This document shows, piece after piece, positions 50,210-63,805 of a DNA stretch of 64,000 nucleotides; the first letter of the stretch is position 1, and the number at the start of each line of letters is the position of its first letter. The notes beneath the pieces are model-generated. The model saw only the letters and a list, made by a program, of their open reading frames with translations. It made no database searches and was not told the origin of the DNA. Made by a program: the position numbers and the translations under genes. The DNA lies in the NCBI GenBank assembly GCA_905182985.1, contig CAJJDN010000039.1, positions 1 through 64,000 on the forward strand, in the 5' to 3' direction. Origin of the DNA: Paramecium sonneborni. Taxonomy: Eukaryota > Ciliophora > Oligohymenophorea > Peniculida > Parameciidae.

Positions 50210-52480
50210 ATGTCATCTTAAAATAATAATAAATTGATGTGTTCATCTCATGAAAATTTTGAGATAATTGCTGTGGATTTGAAAAAATAAACAATTGATA
50301 AATAAGGTAATAAATTTTTATGTGCATAATGTCTTATATAAAAATTAGGGGATGGTAACATCATATTGTATAATTAAACAATTGAGATGATAAAAGACTT
50401 AAAATAAAAATCAAATTAATTGAATAGAGAAGCTTGCTAACTTAAATTATAAAATATGTAAGAGCTTGAATCATCTATAAATAATTTCAATGAACTTTTT
50501 AATGATATATTTAATAAGTTGCTTAAAAGTATTGATTAACAGATTAAGGAGAATTAAAAGGAAATATAATCAAAAGATGTTACGATTGATTTAATAAATT
50601 TAGCTGAAGATGTTCAAATTTTATCTGATAATTATTAGGGTGATAATTAATACAGTATTCCAAGAGAATAAATTAATGTTTAAAGCATTTCTTAATTTTT
50701 AGATGTAATTAAGCTACCTCTTATTTAATTATCTAGTTCATCTTAATTTTCTCAAATACTTTAATCAATAAAAAAAATAGAATAATAATATTCAATTATT
50801 TAATAACATTAAAATAATGAGAAAGAATAAAAGGTATATATATAATTTAATAATTAAGAAAACTCCAAGTTTAAACTAAATATGTACTGATCACTAATTA
50901 GAGATTATAGCAATAAATTTACATTCAATTGGATAGGAATCAGAAACTAATAGATTTGCATGCATAGAATGTATTGAATAAAACCCAATCAAATATATAT
51001 CATTAAAAAAAGTTAATTAAAAATGGAATGAATTTATTGAAGAATAAAATCAATTAACAACATAATATAATAGTAAAAGAGAATCAAAATTAAATTCATT
51101 TATTAAATTGATTGAATAATTAAAAGATAATTACATTAAAACTTTATCTTAAATAGAAGATTAAATAATTTAATTATTATAAATAGATAATTCTAAAGAA
51201 TAATATTAAATAAAAAATATTAGTTTTTTTGAATAGGATGAGTAATCTATTAAATAAATTGTAGATATTCTAAGTTAAAAAGATAAACATGCTACATTAT
51301 AAGCCAAATAAGATAAAATTAATGAAGAAGATTCTTTGCTTTTTTTAAATTTAAAATAAGGTCTAGATAATTTAATTAAATAAGATTTATTTGCCAAAGA
51401 ATAATTAGTAAAGATATCAAATTCAAATTTTGATGATTCATTTATATTTAAAATTAATGAATAAAATACTAAAAATGATTGTTAAGAATGTCAAGATTTC
51501 ATAATAAAAACATAGATTTCGGATTAGTATTTATCAATTATAAATGAATCAATCTAATTCCATCTAAAACTATAAACAGAAGTAGATAATTTGGTCTAAA
51601 AAGGCACTTTATAATTAACAAACACTGATTAGTAATCATAAAATGAAATTTAATAACTGACCTAAAAACAATATTAAAAATTTATACAAAATTCAAAATA
51701 AATGACACTGATTTAGATGGCATAAGAAAATGACAAATAAGTATCTAATTTATAAAAATAATTATTAGAAGTAAACACTAAACATAATTAATTATAATAA
51801 ACAGATAAAGATAGTAAAATCAAAATACAAACACTCGAAAAATAAATAGCAGATTCAAATAGTAAGTATCAGAAAGAATTGAAAGAAAAATAGGAACAAT
51901 TTAGTATTAAAGAATAAGAATTGTAAAATAAATTGAACAAAACATATTATAAATGGACATTTTCAGATACATACAAACATGCAAATTGTAGATTATCTTA
52001 ATGCAAGACAATTGTGGATGAATCAGCTTAAGGAGATTATTATTATTGTTTAGCTGATTAAATGTTACCAAAAAATTAAACAACTTTTTTTGCTTTTAGA
52101 ATATTTGCAATAGGATCATGGTGTTTTGTTGGAATTGGAGAGAGAGAAGTGCTAAAGAGCAAAGGATTTAAAGGTTGGGGTTAAGGGTAAATTATAATAA
52201 TATATTAGAGGAGATTATACAATTTTATAGGATGGAAGAAACTTTTCACATCATTAAATTAACATTAGAGGAAATAATTATAATTCTATTAAATTCGCAA
52301 ATAATGATACTATCTTAATTGAAGTTAACATGCAAAGTAAATATATTAAATGGACAAAGTTACAATCTAATGAATAGTTTGTAATTATAAATATTATAAT
52401 AGAGCTTAGAAATAGATCCAAACCTAGATTTATATCCATGTGTTAATTTGTTTAATGGGACAAAAATTTAGATATTTTGA
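50210..52480 (+). CDS. Double zinc-knuckle, coiled-coil, SPRY-like protein
   Basis: 733 residues with three introns (25, 22 and 22 nt); the exon total is exactly divisible by three. The N-terminus has two related Cys/His units: MCSSHENFEIIAVDL with FLCAQC, then after about 200 helical residues CTDHQLEIIAINLHS with FACIEC. Each looks like half of a B-box/RING-type zinc site. Residues about 270-560 are coiled coil (KYQKELKEKQEQFSIKEQEL). The C-terminus is a SPRY-like beta-sandwich: KWTFSDTYKHANCRL, GSWCFVGIGERE, GDYTILQDGRNFSHHQINI, LIEVNMQSKYIKW and PNLDLYPCVNLFNGTKI. This TRIM-like order suggests a protein-binding adaptor, but no RING is present, so ubiquitin-ligase activity is not implied. 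Start ATG 50210, stop TGA 52478. Confidence 0.85.
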
Positions 52481-55063
52481 ATTAGAATTTATATTAAATC
52501 TTATATTCAGAAAATATATATTAGTTTGATAATAGGGCAAATAATCTAGAAATATTGAAAAATGATGATTTATTTTTAAATATATCTTCTCTACCTTTAT
52601 ACCAAAAGCCCAGAATTGTGCTGAGGAATTCACTAAAAGATTTTTCAAATTTAAAATAATATGTGCCCTCTATTTCTTGATTTTTGGTTCTATTCTTAAA
52701 CTTAAAATGATCGCCATATTAAAGATTTACTGAAGCTAATTTCTAAACTATATTTTTAGATATTTCAAAAATATTAATTAATCCTATCAATAATACTTTT
52801 AGAATAATAAATAATATATGCATTAGTTATTATTTTTAGATATAGATTACTATATCATCTTTTGAAATAAAAATTTAAACTATTTGAATATGATTTTAAA
52901 CTTTCTATTTTATGATTTTTTCTATTATTTATTCTTATATAGTAGAATTAATTAGAAATAAAAGTAGATAAGGTTAATCAAATTGAAACACCATTTTAAA
53001 TAAATTGTATACTCTAGGATAATACAAGAGATGCTTATAAATCTTGAAACTATTCAAAAAAAAATTATAAAAAAATATTGCCATTTTTTTAAATCAATAT
53101 TATAAATCGATGACATATAATTTTGATATCATAAGAATTTGGGTATCTAAAATTTTAGTATTATGGCGGAGATCTTTGGAAATTATAAAAGAATTGAGAG
53201 AAAAAAAATTAAAGTTAAAAAACTAAATTTAAAATTTTCTCTTTTAAGTTTCTCTTATAAGTAATTTTAATTAAATATATTAAATGGGTAAAGTTGTTTA
53301 AAGCTATGCTCTATATAGATTTTAACCACAATCTATTATTATTTTATAATTATTTTTGATATTATCTTAGACTTAATTAGCTTTGACTTAATTATCATTA
53401 GATTGATTTCCTAGTTTAATCTATCGATTTTTTTGTCTTCAATACACATTCACATATAACTAAATAAATTAATCATACAAGTAAACGATAAATCTTTAAT
53501 ATATTATTTCAAATTCTAAATTATAGAAAACTAATTAAAATATATATAAGCCCCTTTCTTAATTTACATTAACCTTAAAATAATTTAAAAACATTTCTCA
53601 CAAATTAATTGAAAACATTTTCTTTAAAACTTTAAATCTATGGATTTCAATTGAATTATATATCCATCCAAATTCTTTAAATTAAAAAGTAACTACATAT
53701 AATTATTTGACCCGAATTTATAGGATGGTGTATACATTAGCTTAGAGTAAATCATCAAAGATGATTATAGTGTTTTTTATATAACACCTATCTGATATAA
53801 AAATCAATTAGGTATCAATAACTACTGTAGATCATATTTTGATTTTATTAAAAACTTTTACTTTTTTAATATTTTTAGCTCTTAAAAACATTGTTAATCA
53901 TGTCTACTAATTTACAATATATAGCGTTCTACTGATCCATCAAAAATTAAAGATGAATAGGAATTTGATTTTAACTTGTTTTATAATTCTTAAGCATTAT
54001 CAAAATTACCAAAACTTCCTAAGAGTTTGTTTATTTATATTATTAGATCTGTTATAAGGGAATATCTAAAATGTTTAATTATCTAATTAGTATAAAATTT
54101 TAGGTTATTGGTATCTATTTACTATTCCTTACATTACTTATAAATAGATATGAAATATAGCATCCTTTAAATGAATATTATTTCGTAGTAATATTATTAT
54201 CTAAATATTCATATAAAACTGATTATTTACTTTTCCTTTATTATAATTTATTATGAATTAAATACTGTCAAATATTTTATTGTAATTAATCCTAATTAAT
54301 CTATGAGGACAAAGAGACGAACCATATTTTATATACAATAATGTATAAAGAAGTAAAAATAATGAGTAATCTATGATAATTTAGTGTATAACATCAAATT
54401 TTTGAGTTATTTTATGTAATAACAAAATAATTTATTTCATTATTAAATGATCTATTCAAATAATATAAAGGCAATAATGAAAACAATATTGTAAAATAAA
54501 ATTAAAGACTATATAAAACCTTATTAGCTCATCATAATTGTATTAAAATAAATTTGGACTAATTTTTGATAATAAAAATTTAAACGATTTCTGTATTGTA
54601 TTTTTTATTTAATACTTTTTTATATTATGAAGATTCGATTTTTTTTTATTATAACTGACCAAAATATTAAAATTTAATTTTCTAATTTTCTTATCCTTTA
54701 ATTTGTATTCTTAAGTTTCAAATATCCTTCAAATGGTTTAAAATGGATAATAAATATAAATTTATTTGATAGTAAAATAATAATTTGGATTTAAATATAT
54801 TTTTAAGTTTGGGTTAGGGTTATAAAAAATTAAAAATATTTAAGGTCCTTTAAATAAAGTGGATGAAACAATATTAAAAATCTTAATTAAATAAGGGTTT
54901 TCTTAGAATTATGATAAGTATTTAGGATAGAATCAATAAAACAATAAGTTATATTTAAAAATATGATGAAAATTTCTTATCTAAGAGATTATTTTCAAAA
55001 AATATATATTTTTTTCAAGCTTTTAATTGTGTTTATATAAATATAGTGATAAATAATATTATA
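52481..55063. other. AT-rich stretch with one eroded fragment
   Basis: Mostly featureless. A plus-strand fragment at about 53931-54130 (TDPSKIKDEQEFDFNLFYNS then SLFIYIIRSVIREYLKCLII) looks like real protein and vaguely like the start of an ABC-transporter membrane domain, but it is short and ends in frame changes. A TTTGGGTTAGGGTTA string near 54810 is too short to call telomeric. Confidence 0.35.
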
Positions 55064-57138
55064 ATGAAATAAAACCTTCAAATTGATAAATAAGAACAGT
55101 CTTCATCTTCAGAGAATTACGATTTTGTTGAAACTCCTCCAGACATTATAAAAGCAAAATAACATGGAGTATATTAATATAAATAAAAAATAATTAGAAA
55201 GCATTTCGAATCCATAAAAATTACAACATTAATTCACCAAAATGCAATTGTTGTAATTCTCATGTAGTTCATACTTAATATAATATATTTTGTGATTTAT
55301 CAGAATTTAAAGAAAATCGACAGGCTTATTTATATTTATTGTAAATAAAATAATTCATGTTTTTACTTCTAATCCCATGGTATTATTAAAATTATATTTA
55401 GCATTATTTTATTGCCTTATTCTTTATATTTTTCATAGAAAGGTGATTAATGTGAAAATCTATAAATTTGTGGTAAAACATTTTGGAAAAGGTATTCTAT
55501 ATGGAATTAAATATCTGATTATTTTTAATTAGACGACTTTTTATTATAAGTTTTATATTCTTTAACAATATTTCTAAGTTCTTTAACTGTTTATTTTATG
55601 GATTTTGGAAGTATATATAAACCATTTTTGAGTTAATAATTATAATTGGCCTTTCTAAAATAATCTATTATGATTGTTTCAACATTTGAAGATTATTCTT
55701 AAATTGAAAATAAACATGAAAATATTCAGTACTTTAAACTTTATAATATGGATCTATTTAAAGATTAAATAATGCAACAATTATTAATAAATTAAACAGA
55801 AGGCACTATTACTAAGTAAAATAATTCTTAATAAAAGTTATAAAAGAAAATTAATCAAAACAATATTTTCTTAATAAATTGATTTGAATTTGATATGTCA
55901 AGGCAATATAATAATTTTTTAATCATAGGTAATATATTGAATATCATAATTATTAGATTTAAAAAGATGAATTTTGTTCTTAAAATGAAGATAAAATAAT
56001 TAATGAAGGAATAGAACAAAATTTTTCACCAACATTAAAAAAGAAGTGTAATTGTAGCTTTATTCTTCAATTTATATTTATTATTCTCCTTCCATTAATT
56101 ACAACTACTTTGCTAGCATTAAATTTATATATATAATATTAATATTTAAAATCATACCCTAATTTATCAAATAAATTTTTAATGAGGATATTATTTTCAA
56201 TTTTATCTCTATCAGAAATTCATTTATCTAATTATATAGCCCAATAACTTATTTCTTAAAATTATTAAATATAAATTTATTTCATGGTAACATTTTTTAT
56301 ATTATTTTAGCTTTAAGTAATCTCCTTAAAAAATTTTAATAAACTTTTAAGTGGAATTTCAAATTAAGAAATATTTTTGAAAGAAAATGGAATTATTGAT
56401 ACTCTCATTCTTATATCTTTTTTGAATGTCATTTTACCTAGCTTATCTATAATTTTTGATATAGATTATTTTGTTAAATAATTTAAAAAAATGTACAAGT
56501 TTAGAAATAATAATAATAATTTACTCTAAATTGAAGCAAATAAGTTATTTGAAGCAAGATCAATCAACTTCTAAAGTAAGTAACAAAATATTTTTTAACT
56601 ATGTTTACTGGCTCAAATATTTATCTTTGATTTTCCATTTATTTTACCCTTAACTTTATTATCTTTATTTATTACATATTGGGTTCATAAATATATTTTT
56701 GTCAAAAAATGTATTCCTAAATTAAATAAGTGGGAAGATGATAAAAATTTAGAGATCTAAAAGCAATAATTTTTGTTTTTACTTATTATGTATTGTATTT
56801 AAAATTTTATACTTTTTAATATTTATTTACTAGTTTCAATTCTAGTTTATCTTATTGGGTTCAAAATTTTCAATAGAATTAAATTAGATAAAACTTTATA
56901 AAATTAAAAAGAAATTAATCCAATCAAATTGTATAATTATATATAGTAATATAATCCTGTTAACTTTTTTGGAGATGATAAACATATAAAGCATCAATAT
57001 TTATATGAATTATTTATTGTAATGAACAAATAAGTTAAGAAAAATTCAAAAACTGTAAATATTTTTTTTATGTTTAAGCAAAACAAACAAAAAGTTCAAA
57101 GTAAGGAAATTAATGAAAATTTAATTTAAGATATATGA
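55064..57138 (+). CDS. Polytopic membrane protein, OSCA/TMEM63-like topology
   Basis: 674 residues after two introns (22 or 31 nt near 55815, and 28 nt ending TTATTAG near 55953); the total is divisible by three with the 22-nt choice. A soluble acidic N-terminus (MKQNLQIDKQEQSSSSENYD) is followed by three membrane segments (about 65-90, 115-135, 180-205). A soluble region follows (about 215-335). Then comes a dense run of membrane helices to about 600, including FIFDFPFILPLTLLSLFITY and LLVSILVYLIGFKIFN. The tail is basic. Three helices, a cytosolic domain, then about seven or eight helices is the layout of OSCA/TMEM63 (CSC1) mechanosensitive ion channels. That is an inference from topology only; I see no diagnostic motif. 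Stop TGA 57136. Confidence 0.8.
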
Positions 57139-58657
57139 CCCATAGAAAATGAAAAATTTTATATAAATAAAAATCAATTATTTTTATCTTATTTAATTTT
57201 ACAAATTTATCTCTTAATATGTTAAATAATAAGTAATTGATTATAATTTGCCTCAATAACAGTTAAATTATTTAAGTTCATAAATTATTAATTATTTAAT
57301 ACTATTTTATTCTAACAATAAAATAATTTTGAAGTGATTAAATCATTTTTTAATTTAAAAGACAGACAGATATTTGTAATAAAAATTTTGCTATAATTTT
57401 TAACTATTTTTTTATGGTTTCTTTTATAGAATGATTGTATTCATAAATAAATTTAGAGTGTGGATTGATAATAACGAGCATTTTTGTAAGAAATGAACTA
57501 TATTTTATTTAAATATTCAACAGACAAATCTAATTCAAAAGACGAGAAATAAAATCAAAAAAAATAGATTTTGAGAAGGAATTCGTTCATAATGTGAGAA
57601 TAATATAAAATTGAATTTGGATATTTAAAGTAAGATATGAAAATCTTATACAAATTATCCAAGATTATTTTGCTTTTTATATAACATTAAATCTTTGAAT
57701 ATTTATTATCGAAGATTAAAAGAATATTTTTATTAAATCTTAATTTAATTTAATATAATATTATTATTTAATTTAGATATGGATTGAGGAGGTTCAGTTT
57801 AATGAGGAGAGCTGTTATAAAATACTATTATATTTCTTAAGATTATATTTTATTTATTTATAAAGAGAGGCTAAATAGTTGAATAACTATAAATGCTTTT
57901 TCGTAGGGATTATATAATATTAAATTTTTACAAAAATAAATATTTTTTTTTAATTTAGATTCTAGAAAATTAATGCACTAAGTATAGGATGATTAAAATT
58001 TCTAAATTAAAAATAATGATCCAGTGAGAAGTAAAAACAAAATAAGTTTTATTAATCAAAAAAAGTTTGTTTATTGATAGAGAGAAATATTGTGAATATA
58101 AAGTTACCCAATATTGATGAACAATTCTTATGAGGAAACAGCAAAAATATGTTTATTTTAAATAATGAACTGAACCTAGTAAAACTATGTATATCAAATT
58201 TTCAACTTTACTTATATTTATGAGTATGAAATTGAATTAATAAATCGTGTAAAATACTAATAAATTTCATAAAACTAATGTATGTTTTACATGATTCAAA
58301 ATTGTAAAGATTTGAAATTCGTTGATAATGGGGATCATAAAAATAAATATGGATTTAAATTTTGTAATTAATCCAGATAAAAAGTTGAAATAAAAATTCT
58401 AAATTGATAATAATAAACTTTGAAGAATTTATTGGAATTTTATTTTTAGTAATATTATTAATATAATTGTTATAAAAATTCATGGCATTTGCAACATTCT
58501 AGATAGTTTTATCATTATATTTCATTAAGATTAGTATTAACAATTTGTCTAATGCATAAATTAAAATTAGAAAATATATTTTTAGTTGTTAATGATTTAT
58601 TTTACTATATAAAATAAATGATATTATATAACAAAATTCAAATAATTTAAATAAAAA
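57139..58657. other. No gene recognised
   Basis: AT-rich stretch between two plus-strand genes. No domain or long coherent frame was seen on either strand. Confidence 0.45.
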
Positions 58658-59968
58658 ATGTCTATAAGAAGTAATTTGATATTGAGTAATAATCATAAAA
58701 AAATAAATAATTAGTCGAAAAGTGAAATAGTGCTTAAAAACCAAACAAATGAATAAAATATTTCATTCATATAAAATAAAATAAAAAGCCAATTAATAAT
58801 TAAATAGAAACCTATAGAGGAATAAATAGTAATAATAAGAGATGAAATTAAAAGTTTAGAATAGAGAGATGACATTTCTAGTATAAAAAGAAAGTTCTAT
58901 TAAAGTTAATTAAAATCAGAACTAGTTGAAAAACTTGAAAAAATAGGAAGAGCATAAATTGTATAGATACCTCATATGAATTAAAATTTAGATATATCAA
59001 ATCCTGAATTAATGCTTTATGTATTAAAAGAGTCATTTGCATATGATCAAAATAGAAAACTCTTAATTACAAATGATGAAGATTCTTGTGGTTTAGAATC
59101 TTTGATAAGTGTTTATGGAAAAGATTAAGAATGTTTAAGTTTTAGATCAACTGATATTGAATATGAAACATTCTGTAATGATTAAGAATATAGAAATTCA
59201 TACATTAGAACTTTTTAAGAGAAGGTTTCTTAAATATTTTAAGTTCCTCCTAGTGATATAGAAATGTTAGATGTTGCTAAAGGAAGTACTATATTAAGAT
59301 TTACAATAAATGGTAGATCAGAAATTGAAAATAATTAGGAAGAAATTAAATTTTTAGAAAATGTATGTGGAGGACAAATTACTTTTTATAATTATTTTGT
59401 TAAGGCCAATTAAAATCATTTAAGTATTTCGTTAAATGATTTCGATCCAAAATATAATATGTCTTGGAACAACTTTCCAGAAAAAGAGAAAAGAGGTCCA
59501 AAAAATGATCAATATGATTATTATTTTCCTAAAGGTTGTTATGGATTTGGGTTAAATATTAATAATTTAAAAAACAAAGGGAAAAATTTGGATTGGATTA
59601 AAATGGATGGTAATAAAGATGAATGGAGAATATTATTTCATGGTACTTAAAATTAATTTGTTGTAAACATAATAAAAGAGGGATTGTAATAAGGTAATAG
59701 AAATGCCCATTTTTCATGCTCTAGTATGAAAAATTAAGATCAAATTGGCAAGGGAATCTATTTTTCTGATAAATTTGAAGCTTGTTTAGAATATGCACAT
59801 CCTGTTTAAATTGGTGATAAATAATTTAAAGTATTATTTATGAGTAGGGTTAATCCATAAAAGATTGTAATGTGTTAAAGTATGATAAAAAAGCGTTATT
59901 TTGTGGTGAATAATTCTGAAGATGTAAGATCATATAGAATTTTATTATATCAATCTTAAGGAGTTTGA
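58658..59968 (+). CDS. PARP-like ADP-ribosyltransferase
   Basis: 436 residues in one unbroken, intron-free frame (ATG 58658, TGA 59966). Residues 1-110 are Gln/Lys-rich and probably coiled. About 120-290 is a globular region (DVAKGSTILRFTINGRSEIE, then GGQITFYNYFVKANQNH). The C-terminal third is a compact PARP-type catalytic domain: WRILFHGT with His328-Gly-Thr, then QIGKGIYFSD with Tyr368, the two NAD-binding residues of the H-Y-E triad. The last strand reads SYRILLY. The usual Glu just before this strand is not evident, which suggests mono-ADP-ribosylation or an inactive enzyme rather than polymer synthesis. No BRCT, WGR or macrodomain is present. It lies 566 bp from the 3' end of the convergent P-type ATPase gene. 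Confidence 0.92.
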
Positions 59969-60533
59969 TTTAACATATTTTTAATAAATAATGCATACTA
60001 ATTATATTAAATATTATAACATTATAAAAAATAATAAAAAAATGAAATTTTGATAATTTCATACTTTAATTTTTATTTTCTGATTCATCATTTTATTTAT
60101 CAATTGATATATATTAGTATTTTAAAGATCTTTTATATATTATATTTGAATCTAAAATCATTTTGATTGTATGAAAGCTTTAATAATTTATGTTTTTGTA
60201 GCAAATTTATTATATTTAATTATATATTTATTTGAATTGTAACTATGTATTTAATGGTTCTATTGAAATGAATGCATCTTAGAGAATAATGTAAAATTAT
60301 TTGTTTTAGTATAATATTATACTCTAATTATTATACTCTAATTATTTGATCTATTAATACAAATTTACTTATAGGAAGAGTCTTTAATTATAAAAAATTC
60401 ACATTAAAATTATTTATATTAACTAGAATGTTAATTAATATAATAATTAAAAAGTGTTATTTTAAGTATAATGATTAATATTTAATTATGTTCTTTATTT
60501 TAATAAAATGTAATAATATAAAAAAGCATTGTT
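59969..60533. other. Convergent intergenic region
   Basis: AT-rich spacer between the 3' ends of the PARP-like gene (plus) and the P-type ATPase gene (minus). An ATTATACTCTA string is tandemly repeated near 60318-60345. No gene or RNA recognised. Confidence 0.5.
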
Positions 60534-63500
60534 TCAGGCTTTAATTTAATTTTTTTAATAATCACTAATAAGTGGAATAGTTTCTTGATCTTCTTCAACA
60601 GAAATTTATTGTTTAAATATTTTAAGGAATTGAAAGTAATGATTTGGTATAAATTTAATTAAGAATCCAACTTCAAAACTGAACATTCCTATTAAAATAC
60701 AAAGAATATGTTGAGTAAAATCTAAAGGAGCAACTTTAATAGCTCTTCCACCAAATTATCTAATAAATGAAAGATAATAGATTACATAATAATGATTTAT
60801 ACAATTATGGTTATAAGAATAATGCATAAGAATAAATAGTTATCAAGGATTCCTTAGAATATATTTAATTCAATTTTTTTGTATCTTCTTACATTGAATA
60901 AATTGAATATTGTTAGAAATATAAAGATATTAAAGAAGATAGTATAATGTTATTGATAAATAGGGCTATAGATAAGAATTATAATTACTTATATTCTTTA
61001 ATGATTAAATTGTATCTATAACTAGATTGAATATTAAATATGGAATCTCCATAGAATAGTATAATAAAAAGAATAAAGATTTAGAAAGTTGCTTAACATA
61101 GAATAGTTTTTATCATTTCAGGTGTAATTATGTTATCCATTCTATTAAATGGTTTATCTGTTAATAATATTTAATTAGAAGGAGGTTCAGTTGCTAAAGC
61201 AATAGAAGCAATAGTATCCATAATTAGACTAATCCATAACATTTATATATTATTTAATGGTGATTCTTTTAAGAATATTTCTCCTAAAGATGCTATTAAA
61301 ACAGTTACAATATTTATAGTAATTTAAAATATTAAGAATTTTCTTAAACAATCGAATAGATTTCTACCCCATTTCATACTTGTAATAATAGAAGTAAAAT
61401 TATTATCTAAAAGTATAATACTAGCTGCTTCTTTAACAACTTATGTTCCAGATATATCCATTGTTAAACCTGCATCTGCTTTTTTTAATGATTATACATC
61501 ATTTATTTAATCTCCTATCATTGCTACAACATTTTCAAGTTATTTTAAACCTGTTATTAAACAATATTTATCTTCTGGAGATGATCTTACTAATACTCTT
61601 AAATCTTTTATTATTTTTTAGAAATTCTACACATTTTTTATTTTTAGTTCATTTTATTCATCCAAAATTAATCCTTCTATCATTTACTTAAAATTATCTC
61701 CTTCCATTACTGTTAAACAATCTTTATGATATTCATAATTCTATGGTAATATTCCAACTTTCTTAGATATTGCAATAGCTGTATCTATATTATCTCCACT
61801 AATTAATCTCACTATTACTCCTGCCTAATTACATTATTATACTGTATTTATTATTTCATCTTTTAATTATACTTATAATCCTATTAATCCTATTATTGTA
61901 TAAGATTTATCTATCTACTCTTATAAATGATCAAATTCTTCTATTTTAAATACATCTCTAAATAATAATAATATTGATTTTATTTATTATTATCCATAAT
62001 TCTATATTATAGTATTTAATTTCTATTTGTAGTCATTTGTAATCCTAAATATTTTATTAATTATACCCTACAACTTTTCCTTATTCATTTATGTAATGAG
62101 AACATTTATCTAAAAGCATTTCTGGCGCTCCTTTTGTATAAATTTTGTATTAATCTCCATCTCCCTTATCTAATATTGTTGTCATTTTTATTTTCTATTC
62201 ACCAAAAGGCAATTTATGTATTATTTTTCCACTCATTTTTTATCTTATTTGTTTATAATCATATCCAAATTTATAACACATTTCTATTAAAGCATATTCT
62301 ATATAATCAATTCTATATTCACTTGTATTTACATCATCTATTAATTAAGAAACCATTGAATTTATGCAGATACTTTCACATAATAATTCTAAAGTATTAA
62401 TGTTAATAGATTAAAGATCTAATTTATTAATATTAAAATCTTTATCTTCAATAAATAAATTAGTAACATTTAATTTATTATCTGTAAATATTCCAGTTTC
62501 TCCACAACATATATTATTTATACTACCCATAGCTTCAAAAGCAGAATATTATTTTAAAAGATTATTTTGATCTTTCATTTTGAAAATGGAATATGCAAAA
62601 ATTGTTGTAAGAAACAAAGTTAATCCTTCTGGAACAGAAACTATAATAATTGTTATTGAAAAAATAAAAGAATTAAATAAATCTTTTAAAGCAGAAAGTG
62701 AAAATAATGGATATTAATTGAAAATTGCATCATAGAATTAATGAAATATCATTACAAGAAATGTAATAATAGCAGTTTTTAATCCATATTCACCAATTTA
62801 ATCTGCCAAAGTATTAAGTTTCTCTTATAATAATATTGAATCAAATTATTATTCTGAATTCATTAATTTCTTTGCAAATCCTAATTATGAGTGTTCTCCA
62901 ACTGCCAATACTAACATTTTACCTATACCTTCTATAATAGATGATCCACTAATTAAAAATGGACTGACTTTTTCATTCTATTAATAAATAATTGGAATAT
63001 TCTTTTTAATTAATTTACTTTCTCCATTAATTGATGACTCATCAACTCTTAAATCACTTGATTCAATAACTATTCCATCCACTGGTATTTTTTCACCTGT
63101 GTCTATTATCATAATATCACCCACAACCAATTTATCAATATTTATACTCACTGTTTTACCTCTTCTCTTTACATTTACATTTCTATTTTTGATTATAACA
63201 TCCATTCTTTTAAACTTTTAATCTTTTACATAACAGTTTCCTGCTAACACTAATACTATTATTAAAACTCCAATCAAAATTGCTAATTCATCTATACATC
63301 CCTAATTTTATTTTTTATATTATAATTTCTACCTATCCTTCTATCCATAATCCTAATATTATATTTGCTATTGCTATATAACATAAAAATCTTAGCATCT
63401 AATCTTAAAAGTTTTCATACATCTATTCAATTAATTTATTGTTTTTACAAAATCTAAAAAGCTCTTATGTTTTTTTATGAAAGCTTAATTATCACCAAAA

Positions 63501-63805
63501 CTATAATTTTAATTATTATAATTATGTACTTCTTCCTTCTTAATTCCATATCATTTATATTGTTATCATCTAATCCATTCTACATATATACTCATTTTAT
63601 ATACTTATCTATCTGTTTTCAAAATCTTCATCAAACCTTCTATTTTTCCATATCTCAACAAAGATTACAAACTTGTACCATCTCTCAAATTATCTTAGAT
63701 AAACCAGTTCCTATTTATTCTTTATATTATTTACGATAATTCTTTTGCTGTAATTCCAAAATCAGAAAAATTTCCTTACTAACGATCCTCTAGCTAAGAT
63801 GCCAT
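60534..63805 (-). CDS. PMCA-type P-type Ca2+-ATPase homologue with destroyed phosphorylation site
   Basis: About 1,021-1,029 residues, with seven clear introns (22-31 nt) plus one optional 24-nt intron. The exon sum is divisible by three, and the ATG (63805-63803) directly follows an in-frame TGA. The layout is that of plasma-membrane calcium pumps: LRDGTSLQSLLRYGKIEGLM, membrane pair 1-2, the A domain VVGDIMIIDTGEKIPVDGI...INGES, helix 4 VSVPEGLTL, the N domain KGAPEMLL, the hinge GDQINDVQSLKKADAGLTMD, membrane helices 5-10 (LWISLIMDTIASIALATEPP, YTIFFNIFIFLTIFN), and a short tail. Where CSDKTGTLT is expected it has CCGETGIFT: the phosphorylated Asp is Gly and the Lys is Glu. TGES is NGES and TGDGTND is IGDQIND. 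As written it cannot form the phospho-enzyme, so it is a pseudo-pump, possibly regulatory. It is otherwise intact. Confidence 0.92.

Noticed and set aside
54805..54830. GGGTTAGGGTT string resembling a vertebrate-type telomere
   Set aside because: Only about one and a half units, wrong repeat type for Paramecium, no flanking structure.
13820..63739. Short standard-code ORFs of 60-99 codons across the window
   Set aside because: Under the Paramecium code most are antisense or off-frame shadows of real genes, or pieces of longer frames that continue through TAA/TAG. Examples: 19362-19580 lies antisense to SEC11, and 61443-61691 and 62134-62400 lie antisense to the ATPase.
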